DNA of 64,000 nt, taken from the NCBI RefSeq assembly GCF_001431725.1, contig NZ_CP013106.1, positions 4,030,001 to 4,094,000 on the forward strand, written 5' to 3'. Origin of the DNA: Halomonas huangheensis (GTDB taxonomy: Bacteria; Pseudomonadota; Gammaproteobacteria; Pseudomonadales; Halomonadaceae). Numbering within the stretch: the stretch's first letter is position 1; every line of letters starts with the position of its first letter. The position numbers and the translations under genes were made by a program. The notes beneath the pieces were generated by a model that was given only the letters and a program-made list of their open reading frames with translations, searched no databases and was not told the origin of the DNA. Shown here one piece after another: positions 52,257 to 61,344 of the stretch.

Positions 52257-53249
52257 ATGAAGCCTTCTCTACTTATGCTTTCCATCCTGACCACCGCTGT
52301 CCTGACCAGCGCCACGCTGGCAGCCAATGCGGAAGCCCGCGAACTGCGCCTGGGGCACGCCTCCACCGAAACCAACCCTCGCCACGATGCGGCTCTATTC
52401 TTTGCCGAGCGCGTCGAGGATCTCTCGGGGGGCGATCTGACCGTCTCGGTCAGCAGCAATGCCCAGCTGGGTGACGATGTGGAAATGATGACCGGCCTGC
52501 GTCTCGGCAGCCTCGATCTGTCGATCAGCAGTCAGGGCGCCCTGGCGAGTATCGTCGAGGAAGCCACCCTGATCGGCCTGCCCTTCCTGTTCGATGATTC
52601 ACGTGCCGCCTGGCAGGTACTGGATGGTGAAGTGGGTCAATCGCTGGCTGACATGGCCGCCGACAACGGCATCGAGGTACTGGGCTGGTGGGACAACGGC
52701 ATTCGCCTGATCACCAACAACGTGCATCCCGTGGTCGAGCCGGACGACCTGCGTGGTCTGAAGATCCGTATTCCTCAGGACCCGATGGCCACCGATATCT
52801 TCTCCACCCTGGGCGCCAACCCGGTGCCGATCCCCTTTGCCGAGACCTATGTGGCTCTGCAGCAGGGCGTGGCCGATGGCCAGGAGAATCCGGCGGTCAA
52901 TATCTACTCGCAGAAGTTTCATGAGGTACAGAAGTACCTGTCACTGTCCCATCACAAGTATGAGTTCCTGCCCTTCCTCGCCAGCCAGTTGACCTGGCAG
53001 ACCCTGAGCCCGGAGCAGCAGGATATCCTGCGTCAGGCGGGGCGCGAGGCGACCGAGTTCCAGCGCAACAATGCCTATGAGGAAAATGCCCAGCGCCTGG
53101 CGGAAATCGAGGCCTCCGGCACCGAGGTCAGCGAGGTCGATACCGCCGCCTTCCAGCAGGCTGTGCAGCCGGTGTACGAGAAGTGGCAGCAGAAGTATCC
53201 CGACTTCGTCGCCCAACTGACCGCTGCCGCTGAAGAGGCCAGTGAGTGA
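52257..53249 (+). CDS. dctP: TRAP transporter substrate-binding protein (DctP family)
   Basis: The 330 residues have a signal peptide (about 1-27, ending NAEA) and the DctP pattern: LRLGHASTETNPRHDAALFF, QLGDDVEMMTGLRLGSLDLS, GLKIRIPQDPMATDIFSTLG and ADGQENPAVNIYSQKFHEVQ. The Arg in LKIRIP is the usual carboxylate contact, so the ligand is probably an organic acid. AGGAG lies 8 bases before the ATG. Its stop overlaps the dctQ start. Confidence 0.94.
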   Translation: MKPSLLMLSILTTAVLTSATLAANAEARELRLGHASTETNPRHDAALFFAERVEDLSGGDLTVSVSSNAQLGDDVEMMTGLRLGSLDLSISSQGALASIVEEATLIGLPFLFDDSRAAWQVLDGEVGQSLADMAADNGIEVLGWWDNGIRLITNNVHPVVEPDDLRGLKIRIPQDPMATDIFSTLGANPVPIPFAETYVALQQGVADGQENPAVNIYSQKFHEVQKYLSLSHHKYEFLPFLASQLTWQTLSPEQQDILRQAGREATEFQRNNAYEENAQRLAEIEASGTEVSEVDTAAFQQAVQPVYEKWQQKYPDFVAQLTAAAEEASE

Positions 53250-53833
53250 TGTCGAGCCTCGATATCGACACCAGCCGGGAGGCCGCTCCCGTGCTGGTGG
53301 TGGCCCAACGCATCGATCGCGGCATCCTGTTGACGGCCCAGATCGTCGGTCTGCTGGTGATGGTGGCGCTGTTCGTCGCGGTCTTTGCCGGGGTGCTGCT
53401 GCGCTACCTCAGCGACCACGGGGCCGCCTGGGTCAATGAGCTGCCCTATCTGCTGTTTCCCTGGTTGTGTGCCAGCGGCATCGTGATCGCCGCTCAGGTC
53501 GGCGCGCATATTGTGGTGGAGTTTCTGCGTCACGGCCTGCCCAGTGCCAAGGCACGCTGGCTGATCATTGGTACCGAGGCGCTGGCCGTGGGCCTGTTCG
53601 GCTATCTTGCCTGGCACGGCACCACCCTGATCCGAATCACGTCCAGCGAACACTACCCGACCCTGGGGCTGACCACCGCCTGGGCCTACAGCGCCCTGGT
53701 CATCACCTGTGCGCTGCTGGCCGTCACCGCCTTGACCAGCATCGTACTGGCACTGCTGTCACAGCGGGCACCGACGGCACTGCGTCAATCGCCCTGGAGT
53801 GAATCATCCACCGCCGAGGAGGCACTGCCATGA
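53249..53833 (+). CDS. dctQ: TRAP transporter small membrane subunit (DctQ family)
   Basis: A 194-residue protein with four membrane segments. The family stretch is RYLSDHGAAWVNELPYLLFPWLCASG (partial quotation of the W-x-x-E motif region) and GAHIVVEFL. The ATG at 53249 overlaps the dctP stop as TGATG; the GTG one codon earlier is less likely. Confidence 0.92.
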   Translation: MSSLDIDTSREAAPVLVVAQRIDRGILLTAQIVGLLVMVALFVAVFAGVLLRYLSDHGAAWVNELPYLLFPWLCASGIVIAAQVGAHIVVEFLRHGLPSAKARWLIIGTEALAVGLFGYLAWHGTTLIRITSSEHYPTLGLTTAWAYSALVITCALLAVTALTSIVLALLSQRAPTALRQSPWSESSTAEEALP

Positions 53834-55089
53834 CCATCACCATGCTGGTGGGCTTTGCGCTGTTGATGATACTGGGGTTGCCGGTGGGCTATGCCCTGAT
53901 CTTCAGTGCCAGCGTGGCACTGGTGGTCATCGGCGACCTGCCGAGCACCGTGGTGCTGCTCAAGGTATTCCAGCCCTTGCAGAACTTCGTGCTGATCGCG
54001 ATTCCGTTCTTCATCCTCTCCGGAGCACTGATGATGACCGGCTCGCTGGGACAGAACCTGATCGCCTTCGCTACCCGTCTGGTGGGTCGCTTTCATGGCG
54101 GCCTGGGGCAGGTCAACGTAGCGGGATCAGCGCTGTTCGGGGGTGTCTCCGGCTCGGCAGTGGCGGATGCCTCGGCCATCGGCGGCATGCTGATTCCATG
54201 GATGACTCGTGAAGGCTATCCAGCATCCCTGTCGGCGGCCATCACCGCCTCGTCGTCGATCATCTCGGTGCTGATTCCGCCGTCGATACCGCTGATCCTC
54301 TACGCCACGGTCTCCAATGAATCCGTCGCCGGGCTCTTCCTCGCCGGAGTGATTCCCGGTCTGCTGCTGGTGGTGGGCATGGCGCTGGTGTGCTGGGTGA
54401 TGGGCTATACCCGCAAGCTGCCGCTGTTCCATGGCGAGGACGGAGCACCATCCCTGGCCAGAGCCCTGTTCACGGCACTCCCCGCCATCTCGTTGCCGTT
54501 GTTGATCGTGGTATTGCTGCGCTTCGGTATCGCGACTCCCACCGAAGTCAGCGTGATGGCCGTGGCCTACGCCCTGCTGCTGCGGCTGGTGGTCTACCGC
54601 GATCTGACCCGGCAGGCGCTGGTCACCAGCCTGATCGCCACACTGATCACCACCGGTGTGGTCATGATCGTGATCGCTGCCTCCAACCTGGTGGGCTTCG
54701 TGCTGGCCTTCGAACATGTGCCACAGCGTGTCTCCGAGTGGGCACTGGCGGCGTTCAGCGATCCCTGGCAGATCATCCTGATGATGAATCTGGCAATGCT
54801 GGTGGTAGGCATGTTCATCGATCTGTCGGCGGCCATTCTGCTGCTCGCGCCCTTGTTCGTGACCATCGCCAACGCCATCGGCCTCAACCTGACCCAGCTC
54901 GGCGTGATGATGACGATCAACCTCGCCATCGGCCTGTTCACGCCGCCGGTGGGCACCACGCTGTTCATCTCCTCGGCCATCGCCCGGGTCAATGTCGGCT
55001 CCGTGGCCCGCGAACTCTGGCCCTTCTATCTGGTTGCCATGGCGGTATTGCTGCTGGTGGCTTTCGTTCCCTTCATTACCCTGCAATAA
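53830..55089 (+). CDS. dctM: TRAP transporter large membrane subunit (DctM family)
   Basis: A 419-residue permease with about twelve membrane segments. It has LPVGYALIFSASVALVVIGD, AGSALFGGVSGSAVADASAI, IPPSIPLILYA and LNLTQLGVMMTINLAIGLFT, all typical of the sodium-driven transport subunit. It overlaps dctQ by four bases (ATGA). Confidence 0.94.
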   Translation: MTITMLVGFALLMILGLPVGYALIFSASVALVVIGDLPSTVVLLKVFQPLQNFVLIAIPFFILSGALMMTGSLGQNLIAFATRLVGRFHGGLGQVNVAGSALFGGVSGSAVADASAIGGMLIPWMTREGYPASLSAAITASSSIISVLIPPSIPLILYATVSNESVAGLFLAGVIPGLLLVVGMALVCWVMGYTRKLPLFHGEDGAPSLARALFTALPAISLPLLIVVLLRFGIATPTEVSVMAVAYALLLRLVVYRDLTRQALVTSLIATLITTGVVMIVIAASNLVGFVLAFEHVPQRVSEWALAAFSDPWQIILMMNLAMLVVGMFIDLSAAILLLAPLFVTIANAIGLNLTQLGVMMTINLAIGLFTPPVGTTLFISSAIARVNVGSVARELWPFYLVAMAVLLLVAFVPFITLQ

Positions 55090-55102
55090 GAGACACGACA
55101 CT

Positions 55103-56461
55103 ATGAACCTGTACCCCAAACTCCAGGCACTGGCCGCCTCCGGCAACCCTATCCGTGTGGGCCTGATCGGCTCAGGCAAGTTCGGCTCGATGTTCCTGTC
55201 CCAGGTACGCCATATTCCCGGCATGCATCTGCTGGGTATCGCCGACCTGGCGCGCGAGCGTGCCGTCGCCGCCCTGCACAACACCGGTTGGGATACCGAC
55301 AGCGCCGTCACCAACTCCTTCGATGATGCCCTGCGCAGTGGCCGTACCTGCCTGACCGAAGATGCCGAAGAGCTGATTCGCTGCGAACAGCTCGATGTGC
55401 TGATCGATGCCACAGGCAACCCGGCGGCGGGGATTCGCCATGCCCTGCTGGCACAGGATCACGGCAAGCATATGGTGATGGTCAACGTCGAAGCCGATGT
55501 GCTCGCCGGCGGCTATCTGGTCGAGCAGTTCAACAAGGCCGGACTGGTGTACTCCATGGCCTACGGCGACCAACCGGCGCTGGTCTGCGAGATGATCGAC
55601 TGGGCGCGCACCTGCGGCTTCCGCGTGGTCGCTGCGGGCAAGGGCACCAAGTACCTGCCCAGCTACACCGCCTCGACGCCGGATACCGTCTGGGATCACT
55701 ATGGCCTGAGCCCGGAAGAGGCCGCGAAGGGCGGCATGAACCCGCAGATGTTCAATTCCTTCCTCGATGGCACCAAGTCGGCCATCGAAATGGCCGCCAT
55801 CTCCAACGCCTCCGGGCTGCTGGCGCCTCGCGATGGCCTGAGCTTCCCGCCGGTGGGAGTGCATGATCTGCCGCAGATCCTCAAGCCTCGTGCCCATGGC
55901 GGCATCCTCGAAGAGGCCGGAATGGTCGAGGTCATTTCCAGCGAGGAACGCGATGGCCGCCATGTGTTCGGCGACCTGCGCTGGGGGGTCTACATCACCT
56001 TCGAAGCCAGTGACAGCGAAGGTCTGGGCGCGGAATACGTGCGCCGCTGCTTCCGCGAATATCAGGTCATGACCGACCGCTCCGGGCGCTATGCCACCCT
56101 GTTCCGCCCCTCACATCTGATTGGTCTGGAACTCGGGGTCAGTGTCGCCAATGCGGCGATCCGCAATGAGCCCACCGGCACCCCGCTAGCCTTCAAGTCC
56201 GACGTAGTGGCGGTGGCCAAGCGAGCGCTCAAGGCCGGAGAGATGCTGGATGGCGAAGGCGGCTATACCGTCTGGGGCCGTATCGCCCGCGCCGAGGACT
56301 CACTGGCGATGGGCGGCCTGCCGATTGGCCTTGCCCACAACATGCCGCTCAAGCGTGATGTACCGGAAGGCCAGGTGGTCACCTGGCAGGATGTCGAGGC
56401 CAATGACAGCCAGGCGGTCAATATTCGCCGCGCCATGGAAGATATGTTCCGCAGCCGTTGA
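55103..56461 (+). CDS. Homoserine-dehydrogenase-like oxidoreductase with C-terminal SAF domain
   Basis: The 452 residues start with a Rossmann fold (PIRVGLIGSGKFGSMFLSQV), followed by DVLIDATGNPAAGIRHALLA and NVEADVLAGGYLVEQFN, and end with a SAF-type domain (LPIGLAHNMPLKRDVPEGQV). This matches the COG4091 'predicted homoserine dehydrogenase' group, whose reaction is not established to my knowledge. It lies 13 bases after dctM and is likely the first catabolic enzyme for the TRAP substrate. The ribosome site is weak. It is not a second hom: it lacks the ACT domain and resembles hom only loosely. Confidence 0.85.
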   Translation: MNLYPKLQALAASGNPIRVGLIGSGKFGSMFLSQVRHIPGMHLLGIADLARERAVAALHNTGWDTDSAVTNSFDDALRSGRTCLTEDAEELIRCEQLDVLIDATGNPAAGIRHALLAQDHGKHMVMVNVEADVLAGGYLVEQFNKAGLVYSMAYGDQPALVCEMIDWARTCGFRVVAAGKGTKYLPSYTASTPDTVWDHYGLSPEEAAKGGMNPQMFNSFLDGTKSAIEMAAISNASGLLAPRDGLSFPPVGVHDLPQILKPRAHGGILEEAGMVEVISSEERDGRHVFGDLRWGVYITFEASDSEGLGAEYVRRCFREYQVMTDRSGRYATLFRPSHLIGLELGVSVANAAIRNEPTGTPLAFKSDVVAVAKRALKAGEMLDGEGGYTVWGRIARAEDSLAMGGLPIGLAHNMPLKRDVPEGQVVTWQDVEANDSQAVNIRRAMEDMFRSR

Positions 56462-56575
56462 GCCAGCAGCGAAGGATTGCACCAACAGCAGAGATGGAAT
56501 AATCAGCGGAGATGGGTTCGCCCTTCTCCGCCATCATGCCTTTCAACCCGAGACCGGCATGACCATAGCCCCTTT

Positions 56576-56849
56576 TCAGGGATACTCCTGCCGTGCGTGA
56601 AGCACATCCACGATGGCGATATGATCGGACGCTACGCGGTAGATCACCAGGTAATCAGGGTGTAAACAACTTCCCGCGTTCCGAGGACACGCCCGGGACG
56701 ATAGAGATAGGGATGTTCGGGCAGTGTCTCGGCAGCCGCCTCAATGGCACTGGCGAGCATATCGGCAGCATCAGGATTGTGTTCACTCAGGTACGCGGCG
56801 ATTCTTCCAAGGCATCCAATGCACGCGTACGCCATTCACCCGGCAGCAT
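56576..56849 (-). pseudogene. ParE-type toxin gene with two frameshifts
   Basis: The three frames give a complete ParE-like chain: MLPGEWRTRALDALEE, then IAAYLSEHNPDAADML through GTREVVYT, then DYLVIYRVASDHIAIVDVLH and ARQEYP. The frame changes near 56801-56806 and again near 56657-56661. Restoring one A in an AA run and one C in a CCC run would join them. Both are homopolymer losses, so either real decay or read errors. The start overlaps the antitoxin stop by 14 bases. ParE-family toxins poison gyrase or act as RelE-like nucleases. Confidence 0.8.
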
Positions 56850-57027
56850 GGCGACGTTTTTTTGCCTCGATCAGTGCCCTGACCCTTGCCATCGCCTCGT
56901 CATGTGGAATATTAGGGCGCGGGTCGTCCAGGCTGCGCTGTATACGCTCCCGAAACCAGCGATCATAGCTGTCCGCCTGCTCCTGGGTTTCAAACTCGCT
57001 GATACGTGGATCCAGTGGGGTACTCAT
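56836..57027 (-). CDS. Antitoxin of the ParE-type pair (RelB/StbD-like)
   Basis: The 63 residues, MSTPLDPRISEFETQEQADS then RIQRSLDDPRPNIPHDEAMA, match antitoxins found directly upstream of ParE/RelE toxins. The frame is intact and the ribosome site is strong (AGGAGG 7 bases before the ATG). It is followed by the broken toxin gene. Confidence 0.88.
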   Translation of the reverse strand: MSTPLDPRISEFETQEQADSYDRWFRERIQRSLDDPRPNIPHDEAMARVRALIEAKKRRHAAG

Positions 57028-57085
57028 ACACTGTCCTCCTTTTACTCCCTACCAGTGTAACCGCCATCGCGCCATGTATCGTGGC

Positions 57086-57982
57086 TCAGTCCGAGCCGCC
57101 GTCAAGCGGGCCAGGTATTCTCGAACGCAAAGCTTCGGCGACATGATCGAGGAATACTCGAATACGGGTGACGCGGCGCAGGTCCTCGTGCGCCAACAGC
57201 CACAGATCGATGGCCAATTCATCCAGCGGCTCCCCGATCCGCTGCAACTGCGTGTCCGGCTCTGCGAGATAACAGGGCAGTATCGCTGCACCGAGCCCCT
57301 GACGCACGGCATCCCGACGCCCCAGCAGACTGTCACAGCGATAACGGACCTGCCCCTCGGGGATATGCTTCATCCAGGCCGCCAACTGAGCGTCGTCCGG
57401 GCGCAGGCCCTGATCCACCCAGACCCTGTCCTGCGGTGACACTCCTCCATCAGCAACATCGTCGTGCGCTATATAGATGGCCTGCTGCAAGCTGCCGACA
57501 CGGCGTCCGATCAGAGCCTCGGGAGGAGTGTTGGAGGGGCGGATGGCGACATCGGCATCGCGAGCCGCCAGGTCGAAGCGACGATTGGACACCGATACCT
57601 CGAGCACCACATCGGGATGCAGTGACTGGAATGCGGCGAACACCGGCGTCAACATGCCGCCCAGCAGCGTATCGGTGGTGGTCACACGGATCACACCCGC
57701 CAGACGCTGATCACGCCCCGCCACACGGCGCGTCGCCCCATCCACTTCCAGGGCGATACGCTCGGCAGTCTGCGCCAGGTCGTCTCCGGCCAGCGTCGGG
57801 CTGTAGCCACTCGGCCCTCGCTCGAAAAGCACCACGCCCAGCCGCTGCTCGATCCTCGCCAGACGCCGGAACACCGTGGCATGGCTGACATCGAGCTGTC
57901 GTGCCGCCGCGGATAACGACCCTGATTGAGCAATGGCCAGAATGGTATGCAGGTCGTTCCACTCCAGCATCTGTTCATGCAT
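57086..57982 (-). CDS. LysR family regulator divergent from a quinone reductase gene
   Basis: About 298 residues with an N-terminal winged helix (LEWNDLHTILAIAQSGSLSA, SHATVFRRLARIEQRLG) and an effector domain (LAGVIRVTTTDTLLGGMLTP). The ATG at 57982 has GAGAG upstream; 57970 and 58021 are other options. The divergent flavodoxin-fold reductase and the large inverted repeat between them suggest that the two form a unit. Confidence 0.9.
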   Translation of the reverse strand: MHEQMLEWNDLHTILAIAQSGSLSAAARQLDVSHATVFRRLARIEQRLGVVLFERGPSGYSPTLAGDDLAQTAERIALEVDGATRRVAGRDQRLAGVIRVTTTDTLLGGMLTPVFAAFQSLHPDVVLEVSVSNRRFDLAARDADVAIRPSNTPPEALIGRRVGSLQQAIYIAHDDVADGGVSPQDRVWVDQGLRPDDAQLAAWMKHIPEGQVRYRCDSLLGRRDAVRQGLGAAILPCYLAEPDTQLQRIGEPLDELAIDLWLLAHEDLRRVTRIRVFLDHVAEALRSRIPGPLDGGSD

Positions 57983-58004
57983 ATGATCGTTCTCTCGACA
58001 CCAA

Positions 58005-58066
58005 ACTGTTCGTTTTTGCAATACCTATTTGCATCTATGAGGAATTATATTGCAATAGCGAACAGT
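58005..58066. promoter_or_regulatory. Large inverted repeat between lysR and the quinone reductase gene
   Basis: ACTGTTCGTTTTTGCAAT (58005-58022) and ATTGCAATAGCGAACAGT (58049-58066) are inverted copies matching at 15 of 18 positions, 26 bases apart. Two dimer half-regions this far apart fit a LysR tetramer bending the DNA over the divergent promoters. Confidence 0.7.
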
Positions 58067-58103
58067 CTAGTGTGATGCACATTCACTGCAAGGGAGCACC
58101 GCC

Positions 58104-58850
58104 ATGAATGTGCTGATCGTGTACTGCCACCCGGAACCGCAATCCTTCAATGCGGCACTGAAGAACATTGCGGTCCAGAGTCTCATCGAACTGGGCCATG
58201 AGGTGGACGTTTGCGACCTCTACGCCGAAGGCTTCGACCCCGTTGAGCATCCGCGTCACTATCAGAGCAGACGCGATGATCAGCGGTTTCTGCCGCTCAA
58301 CGAACAGCGCCATGCCTTCGATAACCGCCAGCTTGCTGCAGATATCGACCACCAGATCGCACGCCTGCAATGGGCCGATCTGGTGATATTGCAGTTTCCA
58401 CTCTGGTGGCACGCGCAACCCGCCATGCTCAAGGGCTGGTTCGACCGAGTGATGGTCTACGGTGGCCTGTATTCCGGCAGTCGCCGCTACGACCGAGGAG
58501 TGCTGCGCGGCAAGCGCGCCATCTGTTCCGTGACCACTGGCTCACCGGAGGCAGCCTTTGGCCCCTTCGGGCGCGGCGGGGATATCTCACGCCTGATGTA
58601 TCCCATTCACTGCTCGCTCTACTACCTGGGCTTCGAGGTCCTGCCGCCGCAGCTGTCCTTCGGTGTTCAGGGCGGTGGACTCAGCTACCAGGCGGAAGAT
58701 CACTTTCAACAGCACCTGGAAACGCTCAAGGATGACTGGCAGATGCGTCTGCCGCGGCTCGAAAGTGAAGCGCCGATTCCGTTTAGCGGTTGGGATGACT
58801 GGGATGAGCAAGGCGTACTCGGGCTGCGCCACCCTCAACGCTGGCTTTAG
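58104..58850 (+). CDS. NAD(P)H dehydrogenase (quinone), flavodoxin-like fold
   Basis: A 248-residue FMN/FAD reductase of the NQO1/MdaB/KefF group: MNVLIVYCHPEPQSFNAAL, the ILQFPLWWHAQPAMLKGWFD catalytic stretch and TTGSPEAAFGPFGRGGD. It carries out two-electron quinone reduction in the cytoplasm. AGGGAG precedes the ATG. It is probably controlled by the divergent LysR gene. A 6-bp hairpin (CCCGGG, CAATA, CCCGGG) at 58901-58917 follows it. Confidence 0.9.
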   Translation: MNVLIVYCHPEPQSFNAALKNIAVQSLIELGHEVDVCDLYAEGFDPVEHPRHYQSRRDDQRFLPLNEQRHAFDNRQLAADIDHQIARLQWADLVILQFPLWWHAQPAMLKGWFDRVMVYGGLYSGSRRYDRGVLRGKRAICSVTTGSPEAAFGPFGRGGDISRLMYPIHCSLYYLGFEVLPPQLSFGVQGGGLSYQAEDHFQQHLETLKDDWQMRLPRLESEAPIPFSGWDDWDEQGVLGLRHPQRWL

Positions 58851-58946
58851 GCCCTATACGAAAGCGCCAAGTCCCGAGCGGATTCCAGACACAAGAAGGA
58901 CCCGGGCAATACCCGGGCCAAGGAGGATTCTGTCAGGGGAGAAGCG

Positions 58947-59720
58947 TCAGCCGGGATCGCCGCCGGCAACCGGCAGGATGCTGCCGGTGATGTAGCTGGC
59001 CTCGTCGGAGGCGAGGAACAGGATCGGGCCGACCTGCTCGTCCAGGTTGCCATAACGATGCATCAGGCTCGATGTCAGGGTCTGATCGACCAACTGCTGA
59101 TACCAGACCTGATCCTGTTCGCTCTGCGGCTCGCTATTGCGTGGTGTCAGCCTCGGCGGCGCTTCGGTGCCGCCCGGTGCCGTAGCATTGACGCGCACGC
59201 CCTGCTCCGCCATCTCGATGGCCAGAGTGACCGTCAATGCATTTACACCACCCTTGGCCGAGGCATAGGGCACCCGGTTGACGCCACGAGTGGCAACCGA
59301 TGACACATTGACGATATTGCCGCCGCTCTCGATCAGATAAGGCAAGGCGGCATGACAACACCATAAGGTCGGAAACAGTGAGCGGCGCACCTCAGCCTCG
59401 ATCTGCTGGGGTTGATAATGTGTATATGGCTGGGCCCAGATGGTGCCACCAACATTATTGACCAGCACATCGAGACGCCCGAAATGCTGATACGCCTGAC
59501 GCAGTGCGTCATCGGCTCCGCTCCAGGTTTCCAGATCCGCGTTGAGCGCCAGCACCCTGGTGCCCTGTTGTTCAAGCTCTGCCGCCAGCGCGTGCACATG
59601 TTCGGCACGATCGACCAGCGCCAGGCTGGCGCCTTCCTCGGCGGCACGTTCGGCGAGACGCCGCCCGATACCCTGGGCGGCACCGGTGATCAGCATGACC
59701 TTGTTATCGAATCGACGCAT
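58947..59720 (-). CDS. benD: Benzoate diol dehydrogenase BenD
   Basis: BenD oxidises the cis-dihydrodiol carboxylate made by BenABC to catechol, releasing CO2 and NADH. The 257-residue SDR has ITGAAQGIGRRLAERAAEEG, VNNVGGTIWAQPYTHY, catalytic Ser in NVSSVATRG and YASAKGGVNALT. The NVGGTIWAKP-type stretch is diagnostic for BenD. It is the last gene of the ben series, 37 bases after benC. Confidence 0.94.
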   Translation of the reverse strand: MRRFDNKVMLITGAAQGIGRRLAERAAEEGASLALVDRAEHVHALAAELEQQGTRVLALNADLETWSGADDALRQAYQHFGRLDVLVNNVGGTIWAQPYTHYQPQQIEAEVRRSLFPTLWCCHAALPYLIESGGNIVNVSSVATRGVNRVPYASAKGGVNALTVTLAIEMAEQGVRVNATAPGGTEAPPRLTPRNSEPQSEQDQVWYQQLVDQTLTSSLMHRYGNLDEQVGPILFLASDEASYITGSILPVAGGDPG

Positions 59721-59757
59721 GGGACTGCCCTTGGTATGGCCTCACGGTGTGTGAGGC

Positions 59758-60759
59758 TCAGTTGGGAGTGAACTTCTCATAGTGAAAACTGGCCGGGGTG
59801 ATGCCCTGGCCGTCGAAGTGCTTGAGCACCGCATCGACCATTGGCGGCGGCCCGCACAGGTAGACATCGACGTCACCGTCATGAAGCACTGCCGGATCCA
59901 TATGGTGGGTCACGTAGCCCTTGAGCGGGTGCGCGCTCTGCTCGTCCGCGACCACTGACACATAATCGAAGTCGAGTGCCTCGCGGGCGGCATCCAACTC
60001 CTCGCACTTGACCAGGTGATCATCCCGAGTCACGCCATAGATCATGCGAACCGGTTGATCGCAGCCGCTGGCTCGCAGTTGCTTGAGCATCGACAGGAAG
60101 GGCGCCAGCCCGGTGCCACCCGCCAGCATCAGGATCGGGCGCTGCACTGCACGCAGATAGAAGCTGCCCATCGGCCCGGCTACGGTCATCGCATCACCGG
60201 GAGCCGCGCCATTGGTCAGATAGCCGCTCATCACACCACCAGGGACGTTGCGGATCAGGAAACTGGCCCGCGAGGAGCCCGGCAGTGAGCTGAACGAGTA
60301 GGAGCGATGTACGTCCTGCCCCGGTACCTGCAGGTGCACATACTGCCCCGGCAGAAAACCCAGACCTTCGCCATCGATATCGATCTCGACCTCGATGCTG
60401 TCCTCGGACAGCGGCTCGATGCAGGCGACCCTGGCCTGATGGCTGCCGACACCGGTCTTGCACAGGGTCGAGGCCACGGGCACCTGAATCACGCAGTCGG
60501 ACGATGGCACCATCTGGCAGGTCAGCACCATGCCGCCTGCGGCTTCCTCATCGGTCAGTGCTTCATCGAGAAACTCCTCGCCCAGTTCGAACTCGCCCTG
60601 ATCGCAATGGCACTTGCAGGTGCCACAGACGCCATCCGAGCAGTCCATGGGCAGGTTGACCTTGTGGCGATAGGCAGCATCCAGCACCGTCTCGCCGGCG
60701 TTGCATTCGATAAAGCGCGATACTCCATCCTCGAAGTTGAGCGCAATGGAATAACTCAT
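59758..60759 (-). CDS. benC: Benzoate 1,2-dioxygenase electron transfer component BenC
   Basis: BenC passes electrons from NADH through FAD and a 2Fe-2S cluster to the oxygenase. The 333 residues have a plant-type ferredoxin domain (CSDGVCGTCKCHC, with a fourth Cys in VLTCQM), an FAD domain (RSYSFSSLPGS) and an NAD domain (ILMLAGGTGLAPFLSML, then YLCGPPPMVDAV). The ATG at 60759, with GGAGGA upstream, replaces a longer frame beginning at 60825. Confidence 0.95.
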   Translation of the reverse strand: MSYSIALNFEDGVSRFIECNAGETVLDAAYRHKVNLPMDCSDGVCGTCKCHCDQGEFELGEEFLDEALTDEEAAGGMVLTCQMVPSSDCVIQVPVASTLCKTGVGSHQARVACIEPLSEDSIEVEIDIDGEGLGFLPGQYVHLQVPGQDVHRSYSFSSLPGSSRASFLIRNVPGGVMSGYLTNGAAPGDAMTVAGPMGSFYLRAVQRPILMLAGGTGLAPFLSMLKQLRASGCDQPVRMIYGVTRDDHLVKCEELDAAREALDFDYVSVVADEQSAHPLKGYVTHHMDPAVLHDGDVDVYLCGPPPMVDAVLKHFDGQGITPASFHYEKFTPN

Positions 60760-60829
60760 GTCTGTTGTCCTCCCCCACTTGCCCAGGCCTGCCGACGACC
60801 GGCAAGGCGCTGCACGCGTGGACACGCAC

Positions 60830-61318
60830 TCAGATGTGATAGACGTCGATCACCTGGTGGATATAGTCGTTGTTGAGCTGCACCGTCTTGGCGGCGATCA
60901 GCGGTTGTTCGCCGGACACATCCAGTTGATAGAAGGACGCACCGAAATAGCTGTCGGTCTGCTTGTAGCGATGGCTGAGGGTGTGCCAGTTGAAGCGGAT
61001 CTTCACCTGGTTGCCGTCACGCTCCAGCACCTCGATATTGCTGATCTGGTGGGTGGTGCGCGGCTCCGGGGTACTGGCGCCGCTACGTTCGGTCTTGATG
61101 CGATAGACGCGATCCTCCAAACCTTCACGGTTGGGGTAATAGATCAGCGAGATTTCCGACTGCGGGTCCTCGACCAGGCGGTCATCATCGTCCCAGCACG
61201 GCATCCAGAAGCTGGCGTCCTTGCGGTAGCACTCCAGCCACTCATCCCACTGGCGGTCATCCAGCAGACGCGCCTCGCGATAGACAAAGGCCTGAATCTG
61301 TTCATAGGTAATGGACAT
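60830..61318 (-). CDS. benB: Benzoate 1,2-dioxygenase small subunit BenB
   Basis: The structural beta subunit of the ring-hydroxylating oxygenase, 162 residues, with an NTF2-like fold. YEQIQAFVYREARLLDDRQW, EWLECYRKDASFWMPCWDDD and YYPNREGLEDRVYRI are typical. It lies 26 bases after benA. Confidence 0.95.
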   Translation of the reverse strand: MSITYEQIQAFVYREARLLDDRQWDEWLECYRKDASFWMPCWDDDDRLVEDPQSEISLIYYPNREGLEDRVYRIKTERSGASTPEPRTTHQISNIEVLERDGNQVKIRFNWHTLSHRYKQTDSYFGASFYQLDVSGEQPLIAAKTVQLNNDYIHQVIDVYHI

Positions 61319-61344
61319 GGCATTGGCTCCTCGGTCGATACGGC

